Shown piece by piece: positions 29,715 to 37,810 of a stretch of 41,434 nt of DNA. The position numbers and the translations under genes were made by a program. Source of the DNA: a virus; IMG/VR virus record IMGVR_UViG_3300019458_000059, positions 1 to 41,434 of that record. The stretch is one strand, 5' to 3'. The first letter of the stretch is position 1. Each line of letters opens with the position of its first letter. The notes beneath the pieces were generated by a model. That model had not been told where the DNA came from. It saw only the letters and a list, made by a program, of their open reading frames with translations, and searched no databases.

Positions 29715-30122
29715 ATGCGAGCCCGTCCCATTCGACCCATTCGTCAGCGTAATTCGATGGATTGCGGTATTGCCGCTCTGGCAATGCTGACGGGCAAGTC
29801 TTATGGCGACGTGGCCTATCAGGCCCGGCGGTTGTATCCTCGGATGCCTCGCCGTGGCCTGGGGCTCTACCATCTGGAGCGAATTGCAAAGGCGCTAGGC
29901 TTCAGACTCAAACGGGTCTACAAGCGGGATGGCGGGCATCTGATTGAGCACAACCTGGGCATCCTCGGCGTGATTGGCAAGGGTGTCTCCTGGGCCGGAC
30001 ATTGGGTTCTCTGGAAGGAAAGCGTAATCATCGACCCGGATGAAGACAGACAAGTCTGGGGGATGGAAGAATTCCTGCGGTCTACGAAGACACGGCCGAC
30101 AACCATGCTGGTGCTGGAGTGA
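29715..30122 (+). CDS. C39-like papain-fold cysteine peptidase
   Basis: 135 aa. QRNSMDCGIAALAMLTG (Q11, C17) is the N-terminal catalytic pattern of C39/papain-like peptidases; GHWVLW (H96) and IIDP (D107) complete the triad. No signal or transporter domain, so cytoplasmic. C39-like phage proteins may cleave host proteins or act on modified substrates; target unknown. Confidence 0.75.
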   Translation: MRARPIRPIRQRNSMDCGIAALAMLTGKSYGDVAYQARRLYPRMPRRGLGLYHLERIAKALGFRLKRVYKRDGGHLIEHNLGILGVIGKGVSWAGHWVLWKESVIIDPDEDRQVWGMEEFLRSTKTRPTTMLVLE

Positions 30123-30241
30123 TGCGTCAATTCTGGCATCGTTGGCTTGTATGGCGCTGGAAACATGGCCTTGGAACACGCTGGCTTCTCTGGCAAACGA
30201 CGCACCCGCTTACAGACCCGGAAAGGGGATATTGGGAGTGA
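30122..30241 (+). CDS. Trp-rich mini-protein, 39 aa
   Basis: MRQFWHRWLVWRWKHGLGTR and more; seven Trp in 39 residues and basic. The ATG overlaps the peptidase stop and the stop overlaps the next GTG. Could be a membrane-active or nucleic-acid-binding peptide. Confidence 0.45.
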   Translation: MRQFWHRWLVWRWKHGLGTRWLLWQTTHPLTDPERGYWE

Positions 30242-30657
30242 CTATCTACCTCGCTGGCAGTATGCGTAACTCCGCTGTCCCGGAAGTGGCAAACAAGCTG
30301 CGGGCTGAGGGGTATGACGTATTCGATGACTGGTGGTCTTCAGGAGAGAAGGCTGACGACAACTGGCAGGCGTATGAGAAACTGCGAGGTAGGACGTTTA
30401 CACAGGCACTGGCAGGCTATCACGCACAGAATGCCTACGCGCTGGATTTGAAGCATCTGAGCCGAGCGGATATACTGGTGCTGCTCTTGCCGGCTGGCAA
30501 GTCCGCTCATATCGAGATGGGCTGGATGATAGGCAAGGGCAAACGAGCCTACATTCTGCTCGATGGCGAGCCCAACCGCTACGACATCATGTATAACTTT
30601 GCAACTGGCGTGTTCACCAATCTGGAAGACCTGATTACGGAACTTAGGAGGGATTAA
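30238..30657 (+). CDS. Nucleoside 2-deoxyribosyltransferase-like protein
   Basis: 139 aa from GTG at 30238 (the frame is open upstream but GTGA overlap and domain start fix it). IYLAGSMRNS opens the Rossmann-like fold; ADILVLLLPAGKSAHIEMGW carries the acidic and Glu catalytic region (E in HIEMGW). Related folds move deoxyribose between bases or hydrolyse nucleotide derivatives; phage relatives may handle modified nucleotides or counter nucleotide-signalling defence. Function inferred from fold. Confidence 0.75.
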   Translation: MTIYLAGSMRNSAVPEVANKLRAEGYDVFDDWWSSGEKADDNWQAYEKLRGRTFTQALAGYHAQNAYALDLKHLSRADILVLLLPAGKSAHIEMGWMIGKGKRAYILLDGEPNRYDIMYNFATGVFTNLEDLITELRRD

Positions 30658-31070
30658 TGAGCGGCGATTCGAGATTCCATGCACTTTTGAAACAGATTGG
30701 CGACCTCCACGACAAGAAACAGAAAGACTATGGTTCAGGAACTGACTCATTTGCCAACATCCGTGCCAGTCAAGAGTGGGGTATAGCATCCTGGATTGGT
30801 GCTCTTGTCCGTCTCAACGACAAGGTGCATCGGTTGAAGCAATTCGCACGTCGAGGTGACCTGGCAAACGAGAGCGCAGAAGACTCCATGATGGATATTG
30901 CCGTATATGCACTCATTGCACTTATTCTGTATCGTGAGAGCAAAGATGAGCAGCCTTCTGTTACTCTGGTAGCTTCTCCCCCAGAAACAGGACCAATCTA
31001 CAAGTGGAGCCCTCTCTATCATTCGAATCCTCTCGATATTCAACAGCGAACAGGAGACGAGTCTGTATGA
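30657..31070 (+). CDS. DUF1599-like nucleotide-modification-associated protein
   Basis: 137 aa. KKQKDYGSGTDSFANIRAS, then RLNDKVHRLKQF and EDSMMDIAVYALIALIL, follow the MazG/dUTPase-like all-alpha pattern of DUF1599 (nucleotide modification associated domain 1). TAATG overlap with the transferase-like gene suggests they work together. Confidence 0.72.
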   Translation: MSGDSRFHALLKQIGDLHDKKQKDYGSGTDSFANIRASQEWGIASWIGALVRLNDKVHRLKQFARRGDLANESAEDSMMDIAVYALIALILYRESKDEQPSVTLVASPPETGPIYKWSPLYHSNPLDIQQRTGDESV

Positions 31071-31663
31071 AGGTAGGCTTCGACATTGACGGTGTTCTCG
31101 CAAACTTCCATGATGGCTTTAACGCTGTGCTCGCGGAAGTAGGTGGTCGGCCGGCTCCGTCGAAGATGGGTGATAATGGTCCTGAACAGTGGGATTGGTT
31201 TACTGGAGACTACACGCCTGAAGAAATCAGCTCAGCATGGGCGAGAGTCAAGACCTCTGACAAATTCTGGTCCAGTCTGGAACAGACAGAAAATATGCAG
31301 CGGCTGATAAGTGCATGGTCGAACATTCCTCTACGTCATGACATCTACTTCATCACTCACCGCACCGGTCATGAAGCCAAGATTCAGACTGAGAACTGGT
31401 TAAAATCTCGCCTTGGCAAACGTCGGGAGATAACTGTTCTCATGAGTGGGGATAAGGCAGGGATAGCATCTTCACTGGCATTGGACCTCTATATCGACGA
31501 CAAGCCGGAGAACGTGAATAGTGTAGCCGCGAACCGGCGTGACCTGGAGCAGAATTACACGAAGGTCTTCCTTCAGCTTCGACGGTATAACCAGAAAGCA
31601 ATCATCGACCCACTAGTTGAACCGGTAGGGAATATCATGAGGCTGGTCAACATCATTTCGTAG
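31067..31663 (+). CDS. HAD-family phosphatase, deoxynucleotidase-like
   Basis: 198 aa. VGFDIDGVLANFHDGF is the DxDGVLxxF nucleophile motif of 5'(3')-deoxyribonucleotidases; a Thr/Ser follows in YFITHRTG and DLYIDDKPENV is the acidic motif IV. ATGA overlap (31067-31070). It would adjust the dNMP pool. Confidence 0.78.
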   Translation: MKVGFDIDGVLANFHDGFNAVLAEVGGRPAPSKMGDNGPEQWDWFTGDYTPEEISSAWARVKTSDKFWSSLEQTENMQRLISAWSNIPLRHDIYFITHRTGHEAKIQTENWLKSRLGKRREITVLMSGDKAGIASSLALDLYIDDKPENVNSVAANRRDLEQNYTKVFLQLRRYNQKAIIDPLVEPVGNIMRLVNIIS

Positions 31664-31693
31664 ACATGCTAGACTAAAGGGGTGAGACCGTCG

Positions 31694-32347
31694 ATGACCC
31701 GTCTACTACTCATTCCTCTTATTTCTGCACTAGTACTCCAGCCTGTGTCACCGCCGGAGCTGACTCCTCGCTTCGACCAGCCTAGCGTCGCCATTATCAA
31801 TCCAGAATTCAGACTACCTCAGAATGCCGACTCTGTCGTCTACGTCCGACAGCAGCCACATGGAGACAATGCAGGCGGATGCACTAGCTTTGCGGTTCGT
31901 ATTGCCAAACAGAATATCTACATAACGGCTCAGCATTGTGTCAGCAATCCGCCTATCAGCATCAACAAACAGCCCGGAACTGTCATTCTCGCCGACAAAG
32001 ATGTAGACATTGCTGCATTATCGGTTCCAGTGCAGCCAAAGGGTGTATTGTCTATCGGTCCTGAACCAGCTCACACAGAACAGTGTGTTGGAATCGGATT
32101 CGTAGGAGGGACTCCGACCTTCATCGTTACGCGAAAGGCTGCGCAGGAGAACACTAAGGTTGTCTGGTTGCCTAAGTTTCTGCCTGGAATGTCAGGCGGG
32201 CCAATTCTGAATCACAGGGGTGAGGTAGTGGGGATTATCCAGAACGTAGGCAATCCGACGTCGGTATTTGACATCGTTGCTGTCTCTTCCAGTTCTGGTG
32301 AGCTGAAGGCGTTCCTGAAGCGAGTCGAGATAGCTCTGAAGGGGTAA
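31694..32347 (+). CDS. Exported trypsin-like serine protease (rightward unit)
   Basis: 217 aa from ATG at 31694. Signal sequence LLLIPLISALVLQ; catalytic triad H81 (TAQHC), D105 (KDVDIAALS), S167 (PGMSGGP), with a Gly-rich oxyanion region. GTG at 31682 is an alternative start. An exported S1-like protease in a phage early/middle region is unusual. Substrate unknown; it could process envelope proteins, surface receptors or the phage's own exported factors. Confidence 0.8.
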   Translation: MTRLLLIPLISALVLQPVSPPELTPRFDQPSVAIINPEFRLPQNADSVVYVRQQPHGDNAGGCTSFAVRIAKQNIYITAQHCVSNPPISINKQPGTVILADKDVDIAALSVPVQPKGVLSIGPEPAHTEQCVGIGFVGGTPTFIVTRKAAQENTKVVWLPKFLPGMSGGPILNHRGEVVGIIQNVGNPTSVFDIVAVSSSSGELKAFLKRVEIALKG

Positions 32348-32352
32348 TTGAG

Positions 32353-32502
32353 ATGCTCAGAGACTCGATAGAAACAGTGCTGCTTCTGGTTACTTGGACA
32401 CTGGCAGCACCAATTCTAGCAGTCTTGATGCTGGCTATCTTGTTATTGTTCGGATTAGGTTTACTGAATCGACATATCCGAAATATGTGTCGATATTTCT
32501 GA
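32353..32502 (+). CDS. Small two-span or one-span membrane protein, 49 aa
   Basis: ETVLLLVTWTLAAPILAVLM plus LAILLLFGLGLL give one long or two short membrane helices; basic C-terminus (NRHIRNMCRYF). Follows the protease by 5 bases. A holin-like role is possible because the lytic enzyme lies opposite, but it is in a separate unit. Confidence 0.5.
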   Translation: MLRDSIETVLLLVTWTLAAPILAVLMLAILLLFGLGLLNRHIRNMCRYF

Positions 32503-32592
32503 CTAACTTCTAGGAGTAGTGCCTCCCCGGGGCCTGCTATCGAACCAGCCTCGAATCCATAACAACAAGTTCATGACCCATTCCAGGAATCT

Positions 32593-32607
32593 TGGCACGC
32601 TTCTTGA
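32593..32607 (+). promoter_or_regulatory. Near-match to the sigma-54-like motif
   Basis: TGGCACGCTTCTTGA, last base wrong in TTGC. In the 110-base gap between the converging 32353 gene and the transglycosylase; antisense to the latter. Confidence 0.25.
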
Positions 32608-32612
32608 CGGGA

Positions 32613-33143
32613 TTACTGACCCCCGTGCTCAACTTTCAACTGTGTATAGATTTGTAACACTGCTCTTGCGTATGACCCATTACGCAGCGGTTGGGTTCCC
32701 GGCAGGTTACTCCCTTTTCCGCCATTATAGGCTGCCAGGGACGCGAGCAGCCTCTGGTGAGGGTCCACAGTCGGGCCTGCCTCTTCGCTCCATTCCCGGA
32801 GCCTCCTGAGCCGTCTACAGCCGTATTCTAGGGCGACTTCCGGTAGGAACATCAGCTCGGGTGGGTCAGTCTTCGGGTAGCCATCCTCGACCGCTACCGG
32901 GAACATGACCTGCATGAGACCATAAGACGAGCTGATACGGCGAGGATTGGCATACTTCTTGCGTGCCCACTCCCACCCTGGACTCAATTTAAGATACCGA
33001 TTGTAGAAGTCAGGCTCGAAACGAAAAGCATCGGCATTCCCGCTGGATTCCTTGACCACCACAGCCTCGACCAGAAGAGGGTCCAGGTCGTGCTTGGCTG
33101 CAACCTGCTCGATAAGGTCGAAGTAGCGGGTTCGAAGAGGCAT
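32613..33143 (-). CDS. Lytic transglycosylase (SLT domain)
   Basis: 176 aa from ATG at 33143. Catalytic Glu in VVVKESSGN (E32), SSYGLMQVM near 70 and LASLAAYNGGKGSN near 145 define the goose-lysozyme/SLT fold. No signal peptide, so release would need a holin, or it is a virion-bound wall-penetration enzyme. The ATG overlaps the stop of the holin-like gene (TAATG). The most distal gene of the leftward late unit, just before the converging early unit. Confidence 0.85.
   Translation of the reverse strand: MPLRTRYFDLIEQVAAKHDLDPLLVEAVVVKESSGNADAFRFEPDFYNRYLKLSPGWEWARKKYANPRRISSSYGLMQVMFPVAVEDGYPKTDPPELMFLPEVALEYGCRRLRRLREWSEEAGPTVDPHQRLLASLAAYNGGKGSNLPGTQPLRNGSYARAVLQIYTQLKVEHGGQ
32948..32962 (+). 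promoter_or_regulatory. Sigma-54-like motif inside the transglycosylase gene (antisense)
   Basis: T-TGGCATACTTCTTGC-G, exact to the short form, on the plus strand within leftward coding sequence. May be accidental. Confidence 0.25.
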
Positions 33144-33415
33144 TACGGCTTGCCTCCGCCCATCCATCCCTGTAGGAACCCACCTACGAGTCCTCCGACC
33201 ATTCCAGCAACCGAGCCGGTTACGCCGCTGGTCTTACGCGAGCTGATTCTATGTGAATTCATTGTGGCCCGGAGCACAGCGATATCTTCGGCATGGTCGT
33301 TCACTCGTTTACGTTCATCGACCAGAGCATCATGTAGGCCATCGAAGCGGCTGTCGATATGATTCATCCAGCGAGTAAACTCTGCTGAGCTGATTGGGTT
33401 ACCGTTTTCTGTCAT
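33143..33415 (-). CDS. Holin-like protein, XhlA-type topology, 90 aa
   Basis: An N-terminal polar coil (RWMNHIDSRFDGLHDALVDE, then KRVNDHAEDIAVLRATM) and a C-terminal Gly-rich hydrophobic segment (GSVAGMVGGLVGGFLQGWMG). The coil-then-membrane plan is that of XhlA-like lysis proteins. Adjacent to the transglycosylase. Start chosen at MTENGN; the frame is open upstream into its neighbour. Confidence 0.6.
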   Translation of the reverse strand: MTENGNPISSAEFTRWMNHIDSRFDGLHDALVDERKRVNDHAEDIAVLRATMNSHRISSRKTSGVTGSVAGMVGGLVGGFLQGWMGGGKP

Positions 33416-33416
33416 C

Positions 33417-34391
33417 TTATTCTCCGAGAATACTACGAAGGGCTCGCAACGCTGCTGGCTCAAACGATGCCAATGGAGCCTGGGCAGCTTGCCCGATTCC
33501 ATACTCCGACACAGGCAGAATGGATGACGGAATGCCGCCAAGGTCAACTCTGTCCTTCATAAGACCACGCGCTACGAGTGCCGCAAACCCGTAAGGAAGT
33601 CCATACCGCCCCGCCAAAGCAATACCGAATGGAACGGTAAGAGGCAGGTCGTCATCAGCGGTAATAGCGCCGTGAAGACCACCAGCTCCTAGCACTGCAC
33701 CAAGTGTGCCCGGATGCTGTCTCCATTCCCTTGCAACGCGTAGCCCCTCAGTGAACTGATTGAAAGGTGTGCGGCGAAAAGGGAAAACATAACGGGCAGC
33801 AGGTGACTCTAATACTTTCCCCAGCTCGCCAGTGAGCGGAGACTGGAGCACGGCCCGCTGTGCTTCCCTTGCAGTCAGGCCAGCACGTTCGAGGGCATTA
33901 CGGGTTGCTACGTCACCAGCATTCAGGAGACGACTGGGTGATGGAAGAAATCCCGGACGTCCGGTAATACTTCCAGCAGGTCCCGCTACTTCGCCAGCTC
34001 GATATGCCTTGACCCAATCCTTGACTGTCTGGCGTGAGAAGAATTCGCGCAGGGGTGCTATTGAACCACGCTCAGATGATTCAATTATAGGAGCACCAAT
34101 GTTGCCCAATACAGATTTTGGCACAGCAAAACCAGATAGCATGAGCTGCTGACGAAGACTATTCAGCTTCGATAGACCAGAGCTGAGAGCACCTGGACGC
34201 CGTGCGAGCAGACCAGCTCCTACCAGTGCTGTGCCGCCTAGCACTGCTGGCAGAATGCTCGAACCGCTATCCTCGGTAGAACCGGACGTAGCGGCACCAG
34301 GACGGCCAATCTCGATTCCATCGATATCGCCGTAGTTAGACGCAGTAGACCCCGAGCCGCCAATCTGAATTCCACCAATTTCGACAGGCAT
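33417..34391 (-). CDS. Internal virion/ejection protein candidate, 324 aa
   Basis: Not recognised. Gly/Ser-rich N-terminus, hydrophobic stretch (SILPAVLGGTALVGAGLLA, about 50), and a helical, Arg/Leu-rich body. It ends with LRALRSILGE, the short motif shared by its neighbours. No enzyme motif. The location among tail genes suggests an injected or internal protein. Confidence 0.65.
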   Translation of the reverse strand: MPVEIGGIQIGGSGSTASNYGDIDGIEIGRPGAATSGSTEDSGSSILPAVLGGTALVGAGLLARRPGALSSGLSKLNSLRQQLMLSGFAVPKSVLGNIGAPIIESSERGSIAPLREFFSRQTVKDWVKAYRAGEVAGPAGSITGRPGFLPSPSRLLNAGDVATRNALERAGLTAREAQRAVLQSPLTGELGKVLESPAARYVFPFRRTPFNQFTEGLRVAREWRQHPGTLGAVLGAGGLHGAITADDDLPLTVPFGIALAGRYGLPYGFAALVARGLMKDRVDLGGIPSSILPVSEYGIGQAAQAPLASFEPAALRALRSILGE

Positions 34392-35035
34392 TACTTTTTC
34401 CTTTCAGGCAGCAAGTCTTTCACGAACTCCCTTAGTTGTTTTGGGGTAACACCGTAACCGTGCCCATAGCCAAATTGAACCACGCTCACCAATTCACCCT
34501 GCTGATTGACAATTGCTCCACCACTTTGCCCTTTGACGAACAGGATATCGAAGGACATGCGGGTGTTGAGAGGAACTGCCAGACTGCCCTTCATGCGTCC
34601 TGACACCCTACCCGCCGAATAGAGCGGTGAGTCGTTGGCGACACCAAATCCCGCTGCAATTACTTCGTCGAACAGCTCCAAGTCGTCAGCATCGGATACC
34701 GGAATCTCGTTCTTGAAGCTCGCGCCTGTAACGCGCAATATCGCCAGGTCGAGAATCTGGTTGCGGCGGATGACGGTTGCATCGTTTCCGCCTGCAATGA
34801 CGGACTGGCCCTCGGCAGTAATCTCTTCAGGAGAAGGCAGGCAGTGATTCGCAGTCACGACTATTGTCTTCTCTTTGTTGATGACGACGCCTGAACAGTA
34901 GATTCGACTGTCCAATTTACCGGATTGAACCTTGACAACAGCCGATTCAATCTTCTTGTCAATAGCTGCCCATGAGGCAAAGCTTGACGTGGAGAAGACA
35001 AGCACGAGTAAATAAGCGAGAGCGATACGAGGCAT
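34391..35035 (-). CDS. Exported trypsin-like serine protease (late unit)
   Basis: 214 aa. Signal peptide (ALAYLLVLVFSTSSFA, cut near 20); H64 (TANHC), D97 (QILDLAIL), S171 (KGQSGGAI). A different sequence from the 31694 protease but the same fold. Its place among virion genes is odd, since exported enzymes are rarely in the structural operon; it may alter the cell surface late, or be part of the virion. Confidence 0.8.
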   Translation of the reverse strand: MPRIALAYLLVLVFSTSSFASWAAIDKKIESAVVKVQSGKLDSRIYCSGVVINKEKTIVVTANHCLPSPEEITAEGQSVIAGGNDATVIRRNQILDLAILRVTGASFKNEIPVSDADDLELFDEVIAAGFGVANDSPLYSAGRVSGRMKGSLAVPLNTRMSFDILFVKGQSGGAIVNQQGELVSVVQFGYGHGYGVTPKQLREFVKDLLPERKK

Positions 35036-35049
35036 AGGGCACCTTATAG

Positions 35050-35979
35050 TTATTCGTATTTCACGAATGGTCGCCAGCTTTCAGGAAGCCAGTCGAGCTT
35101 GACATTGGACACGTTAGGTCTGGCAGTTCCAGCAGGCCGAACAGCGGGACTCAACAGTTCCCGTAGTCGATTGAGTTTGTCCTGATTCTGTGACAGGATG
35201 ACTCGATTCACTTCTGAACGACCAGCTTCAGCAGCCTCACGAGCGCGAGCAATCTTGCCCGCATTCTCGACGAGTATCTGCCGGTTCGTTGGACGATATG
35301 CTCGATTGTATGCCTCGACTCTTTCAGCCAAACGCTCGACATCAGGCGCGTCACGGAAGAACCGGTCGAGACGCTTGAAACCAGCACCGATAATAGGAGC
35401 AACACGCTTCGTGATAGCTGGCAGAGCTGCCAATGCAGCTTCGGGAATGGCGGATAGGCGAGTCTGTCCTTCCTCGGACCGAGGATTGATTGCAGTCGCT
35501 GCTGCTCCGACTCCCATACCAGCCGTAGAAAGACCGGCCAACGAAGCAGCCAGCGGAAGGGACGCACCACCCGTAAATGGTGCAGCAGCCAAGGCTCCGA
35601 GCGAACCAAGACCAGCCAATCCACCCCCTACACGAGCAACGTTACCAGCACCCTGGACAGCTCGGAGTCCTTCAAGCGCAGCAGATTCGCCGGTAGTGAA
35701 CGGTCGAGGATTGAATACCTCGATGTCATCAGGAGTGCGCTGCAGGCCAGGCAGAGCTGGTCTGCCAGCACGGCCGATACCTTGGATGACTGACTCGTCT
35801 TCCTGTCGCTGCAATTCAGCAAGCTCAGCAGATCTCTGTTCGTCTAGCAGGCGCTGGTTCTCGCGTTCCTGTAACTGGCTGGCGAATGCCTGCTCGCCCA
35901 GTCTCTGGCGCTCGGTAGCGCCTTCGTCAGTGCGAACGATATTCGTCCGGCCGATATTGGTATAGCGTGGAGTAGCCAT
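35050..35979 (-). CDS. Virion protein candidate, 309 aa
   Basis: Not recognised. An N-terminal Arg/Glu coil (ERQRLGEQAFASQLQEREN), a hydrophobic Gly/Ala-rich middle (SLGALAAAPFTGGASLPLAA) that could enter a membrane, and a helical basic C-terminal half. It contains LEGLRAVQGA and LNRLRELLSP, related to the shared motif. A membrane-entering ejection protein is a reasonable guess. Confidence 0.62.
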   Translation of the reverse strand: MATPRYTNIGRTNIVRTDEGATERQRLGEQAFASQLQERENQRLLDEQRSAELAELQRQEDESVIQGIGRAGRPALPGLQRTPDDIEVFNPRPFTTGESAALEGLRAVQGAGNVARVGGGLAGLGSLGALAAAPFTGGASLPLAASLAGLSTAGMGVGAAATAINPRSEEGQTRLSAIPEAALAALPAITKRVAPIIGAGFKRLDRFFRDAPDVERLAERVEAYNRAYRPTNRQILVENAGKIARAREAAEAGRSEVNRVILSQNQDKLNRLRELLSPAVRPAGTARPNVSNVKLDWLPESWRPFVKYE

Positions 35980-36758
35980 TATTGACCCATTACACGTCTA
36001 AGAGCTTCGAGTTTCTCGGGAGTGCCCCGAACCTCACCAGAAGCTATCAGCTCATCGAGGGATTGACCAGGATATGCCTGCTGAATTGCAGCAGCAGCGG
36101 CTTGCATGGCGCTATCGTCGCTTTCGAGCGAACCAATCGCCTGCTGACGGAGTTGTTCCGCCTGCTCCTGGGGAGTCGGTCCGCCAGCTCCAAAGAACCC
36201 CTTGAGTCTGCTGAATAACCCTACTGGCTGTTTCTCGATTGCGCTCGCACGTCTCAGAAGGTCCGCAGTCTGTTGGCTCTGCCGACGCCCCGCAATTGCA
36301 GCACTGGCGCGTTCGCCCTTGCCCTCTTCCGCAGTCTGCAGCCGCTGTCCCAATGCTTCGAGATTCGCTTGAGCACGACGGTCACGACCCTCTTCCAGCA
36401 TTGCATATCGATCGGCAGCAAGTCGAGCGGCTTCAATATCACCACGACTCCTGATGCGCTGCTCTTCCAGTCCATATTCGCCAGCGACACGAGCCGGAAG
36501 CGCACGAGCTTGTGCTTCCCTTCCCTGCATCCCGAGCACGCTACGAAGCTTGCTGAATGCGGACTCTCGGAGTGCCTCACGCGAGGGGACAGCATATGGA
36601 CCTCCGCTTGCTGCACCTTCCTGTCCTTGCTGAATCTGTTCTTGAATCAGGTCTTCCTCAGACGGCTCCAGGTCCGCCATCTCGGAATCCACGAACGGAT
36701 TCCGCACAGGTGACGGCTGGAACTGACGCGAGAGGAATCCTTGCAGTTCGTGCGGCAT
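35979..36758 (-). CDS. Virion protein candidate, 259 aa
   Basis: Not recognised. Helical and charged throughout, with Glu/Gln/Arg runs (EDLIQEQIQQGQEGAAS; ARALPARVAGEYGLEEQRIR). It carries FSKLRSVLGMQG internally and ends EALRRVMGQ. It overlaps both neighbours by one base, indicating one operon. Probably an internal or tail-associated elongated protein. Confidence 0.62.
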   Translation of the reverse strand: MPHELQGFLSRQFQPSPVRNPFVDSEMADLEPSEEDLIQEQIQQGQEGAASGGPYAVPSREALRESAFSKLRSVLGMQGREAQARALPARVAGEYGLEEQRIRSRGDIEAARLAADRYAMLEEGRDRRAQANLEALGQRLQTAEEGKGERASAAIAGRRQSQQTADLLRRASAIEKQPVGLFSRLKGFFGAGGPTPQEQAEQLRQQAIGSLESDDSAMQAAAAAIQQAYPGQSLDELIASGEVRGTPEKLEALRRVMGQ

Positions 36759-37120
36759 TATCGTTTCCTCATGTTGCGAAGAGCAGACAGCGACGGCCGT
36801 CCGCCGAACTGCTCAGGACCGAACGAGATATTGCCACTTGTGGCGTCCTGGTGAATCTCTTGGAATGGTGCAGACTCGACCTGCAACGGTCCCTTATTCT
36901 GCATCCGGCGTAGAGCGTTCAGTGCCCATACGTTCTCGTTCTGCTGGCGGCTCCGTCCCTTCGCGTCATGCCGACCAAGACCTGTCAGGCCACTCCCACC
37001 CGGCGCAGAGCCAGGGGACATCTGCCATCGGCCGAGAATTTGATTGAGCACGGATTCTTCATTTACAGGGTCCATGCTGGCAAGGTTCAGCCGTGAACGA
37101 GAAAGTGAATCTGCTGCCAT
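36758..37120 (-). CDS. Small virion protein candidate with LR motif, 120 aa
   Basis: Not recognised. Mostly disordered, Gly/Pro/Asn-rich. It contains LNALRRMQNKG in the middle and ends SALRNMRKR. Abuts the next gene. Confidence 0.6.
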   Translation of the reverse strand: MAADSLSRSRLNLASMDPVNEESVLNQILGRWQMSPGSAPGGSGLTGLGRHDAKGRSRQQNENVWALNALRRMQNKGPLQVESAPFQEIHQDATSGNISFGPEQFGGRPSLSALRNMRKR

Positions 37121-37420
37121 TTACCGTCTCCGTCGCCCTGCAATGGCTGCAAGTCCAGTCAATGCCGGCGGAACAGGCGGTTGACCTTCAAGAGCCGCAA
37201 ACATATTCTCGATTGGCTCAATGTCTGGTTCCTGCATCGTGGCAGCAAATGAGAACGGGTCCTGCTGTCTGGGTTCGACATAGGGCTCGTTGGCTAGCTG
37301 CTGAAGACCAGCCAGGGATGCCGGACTTGCCGGGGGTGGAGCCGGTCGCCGAACAGTTGACTTAGGAAGTCTGGCACCAGGAGAAGCCAGAGCGGGAGCA
37401 GTGTTGATTTGCTGCGGCAT
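37121..37420 (-). CDS. Small Pro-rich virion protein candidate, 99 aa
   Basis: Not recognised. Pro/Ala-rich (RRPAPPPASPASLAGLQQLA); ends TGLAAIAGRRRR, with an earlier LAGLQQLANE. Disordered with short hydrophobic motifs. No gap to the preceding gene. Confidence 0.58.
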   Translation of the reverse strand: MPQQINTAPALASPGARLPKSTVRRPAPPPASPASLAGLQQLANEPYVEPRQQDPFSFAATMQEPDIEPIENMFAALEGQPPVPPALTGLAAIAGRRRR

Positions 37421-37809
37421 TAGTAAATCCTTCTCAAACCTGCAAGTGAGGCTGACAAATCCGGATACAAACGATTTCCTAACCCTGCCCTGAGAGCACC
37501 AGGGCTGAGTAATTGTTCACCCTCAGCCCCACCTTGGGGACCAAGTGATTGCAGCCCACCAAGTGCCGAGGGTTTTTCCTCGGGCGGGGGCACGGTTGGA
37601 ACAGTCGGTGTAGTCGGTCCACCAGGAACAGGAGCTGGCTCTGGAGCAGGACCCGGCAGGGGAGCAGTCATGGTCATTCTCGGACCACGAAACGCTGGCA
37701 AGCCTTGCTTCTCAGGCGTTAGCAGAAGTCCTGCAGACCTGCCGCGACTGGCACTACCTGTGCCGCTGAAAGACGCCTTGCCTTTTGCTCCCGCAAACTG
37801 AACAGGCAT
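37420..37809 (-). CDS. Small Pro-rich virion protein candidate, 129 aa
   Basis: Start chosen at MPVQFAGAKGK (37809); a longer frame reaches 37896 but overlaps the next gene. It has a Pro-rich run (PLPGPAPEPAPVPGGP), LGGLQSLGPQ, and ends SLAGLRRIY. Disordered with two copies of the motif. Confidence 0.58.
   Translation of the reverse strand: MPVQFAGAKGKASFSGTGSASRGRSAGLLLTPEKQGLPAFRGPRMTMTAPLPGPAPEPAPVPGGPTTPTVPTVPPPEEKPSALGGLQSLGPQGGAEGEQLLSPGALRAGLGNRLYPDLSASLAGLRRIY
37749..37763 (+). promoter_or_regulatory. Weak sigma-54-like match in coding sequence (antisense)
   Basis: TGGCACTACCTGTGC; GG-N10-GC, one mismatch. Inside leftward coding sequence, so low weight. Confidence 0.2.
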
Positions 37810-37810
37810 T

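Noticed and set aside
32503-32612. Terminator or second tRNA in the convergent gap
   Set aside because: CCCCGGGG forms only a short stem with no U-run, and the TTCGA-like text does not fold into a T-arm.
35198-35965. Long plus-strand reading frame opposite the 309-aa virion gene
   Set aside because: Ser/Arg/Ala-rich shadow of the opposite strand with no ribosome site and inconsistent with operon direction.
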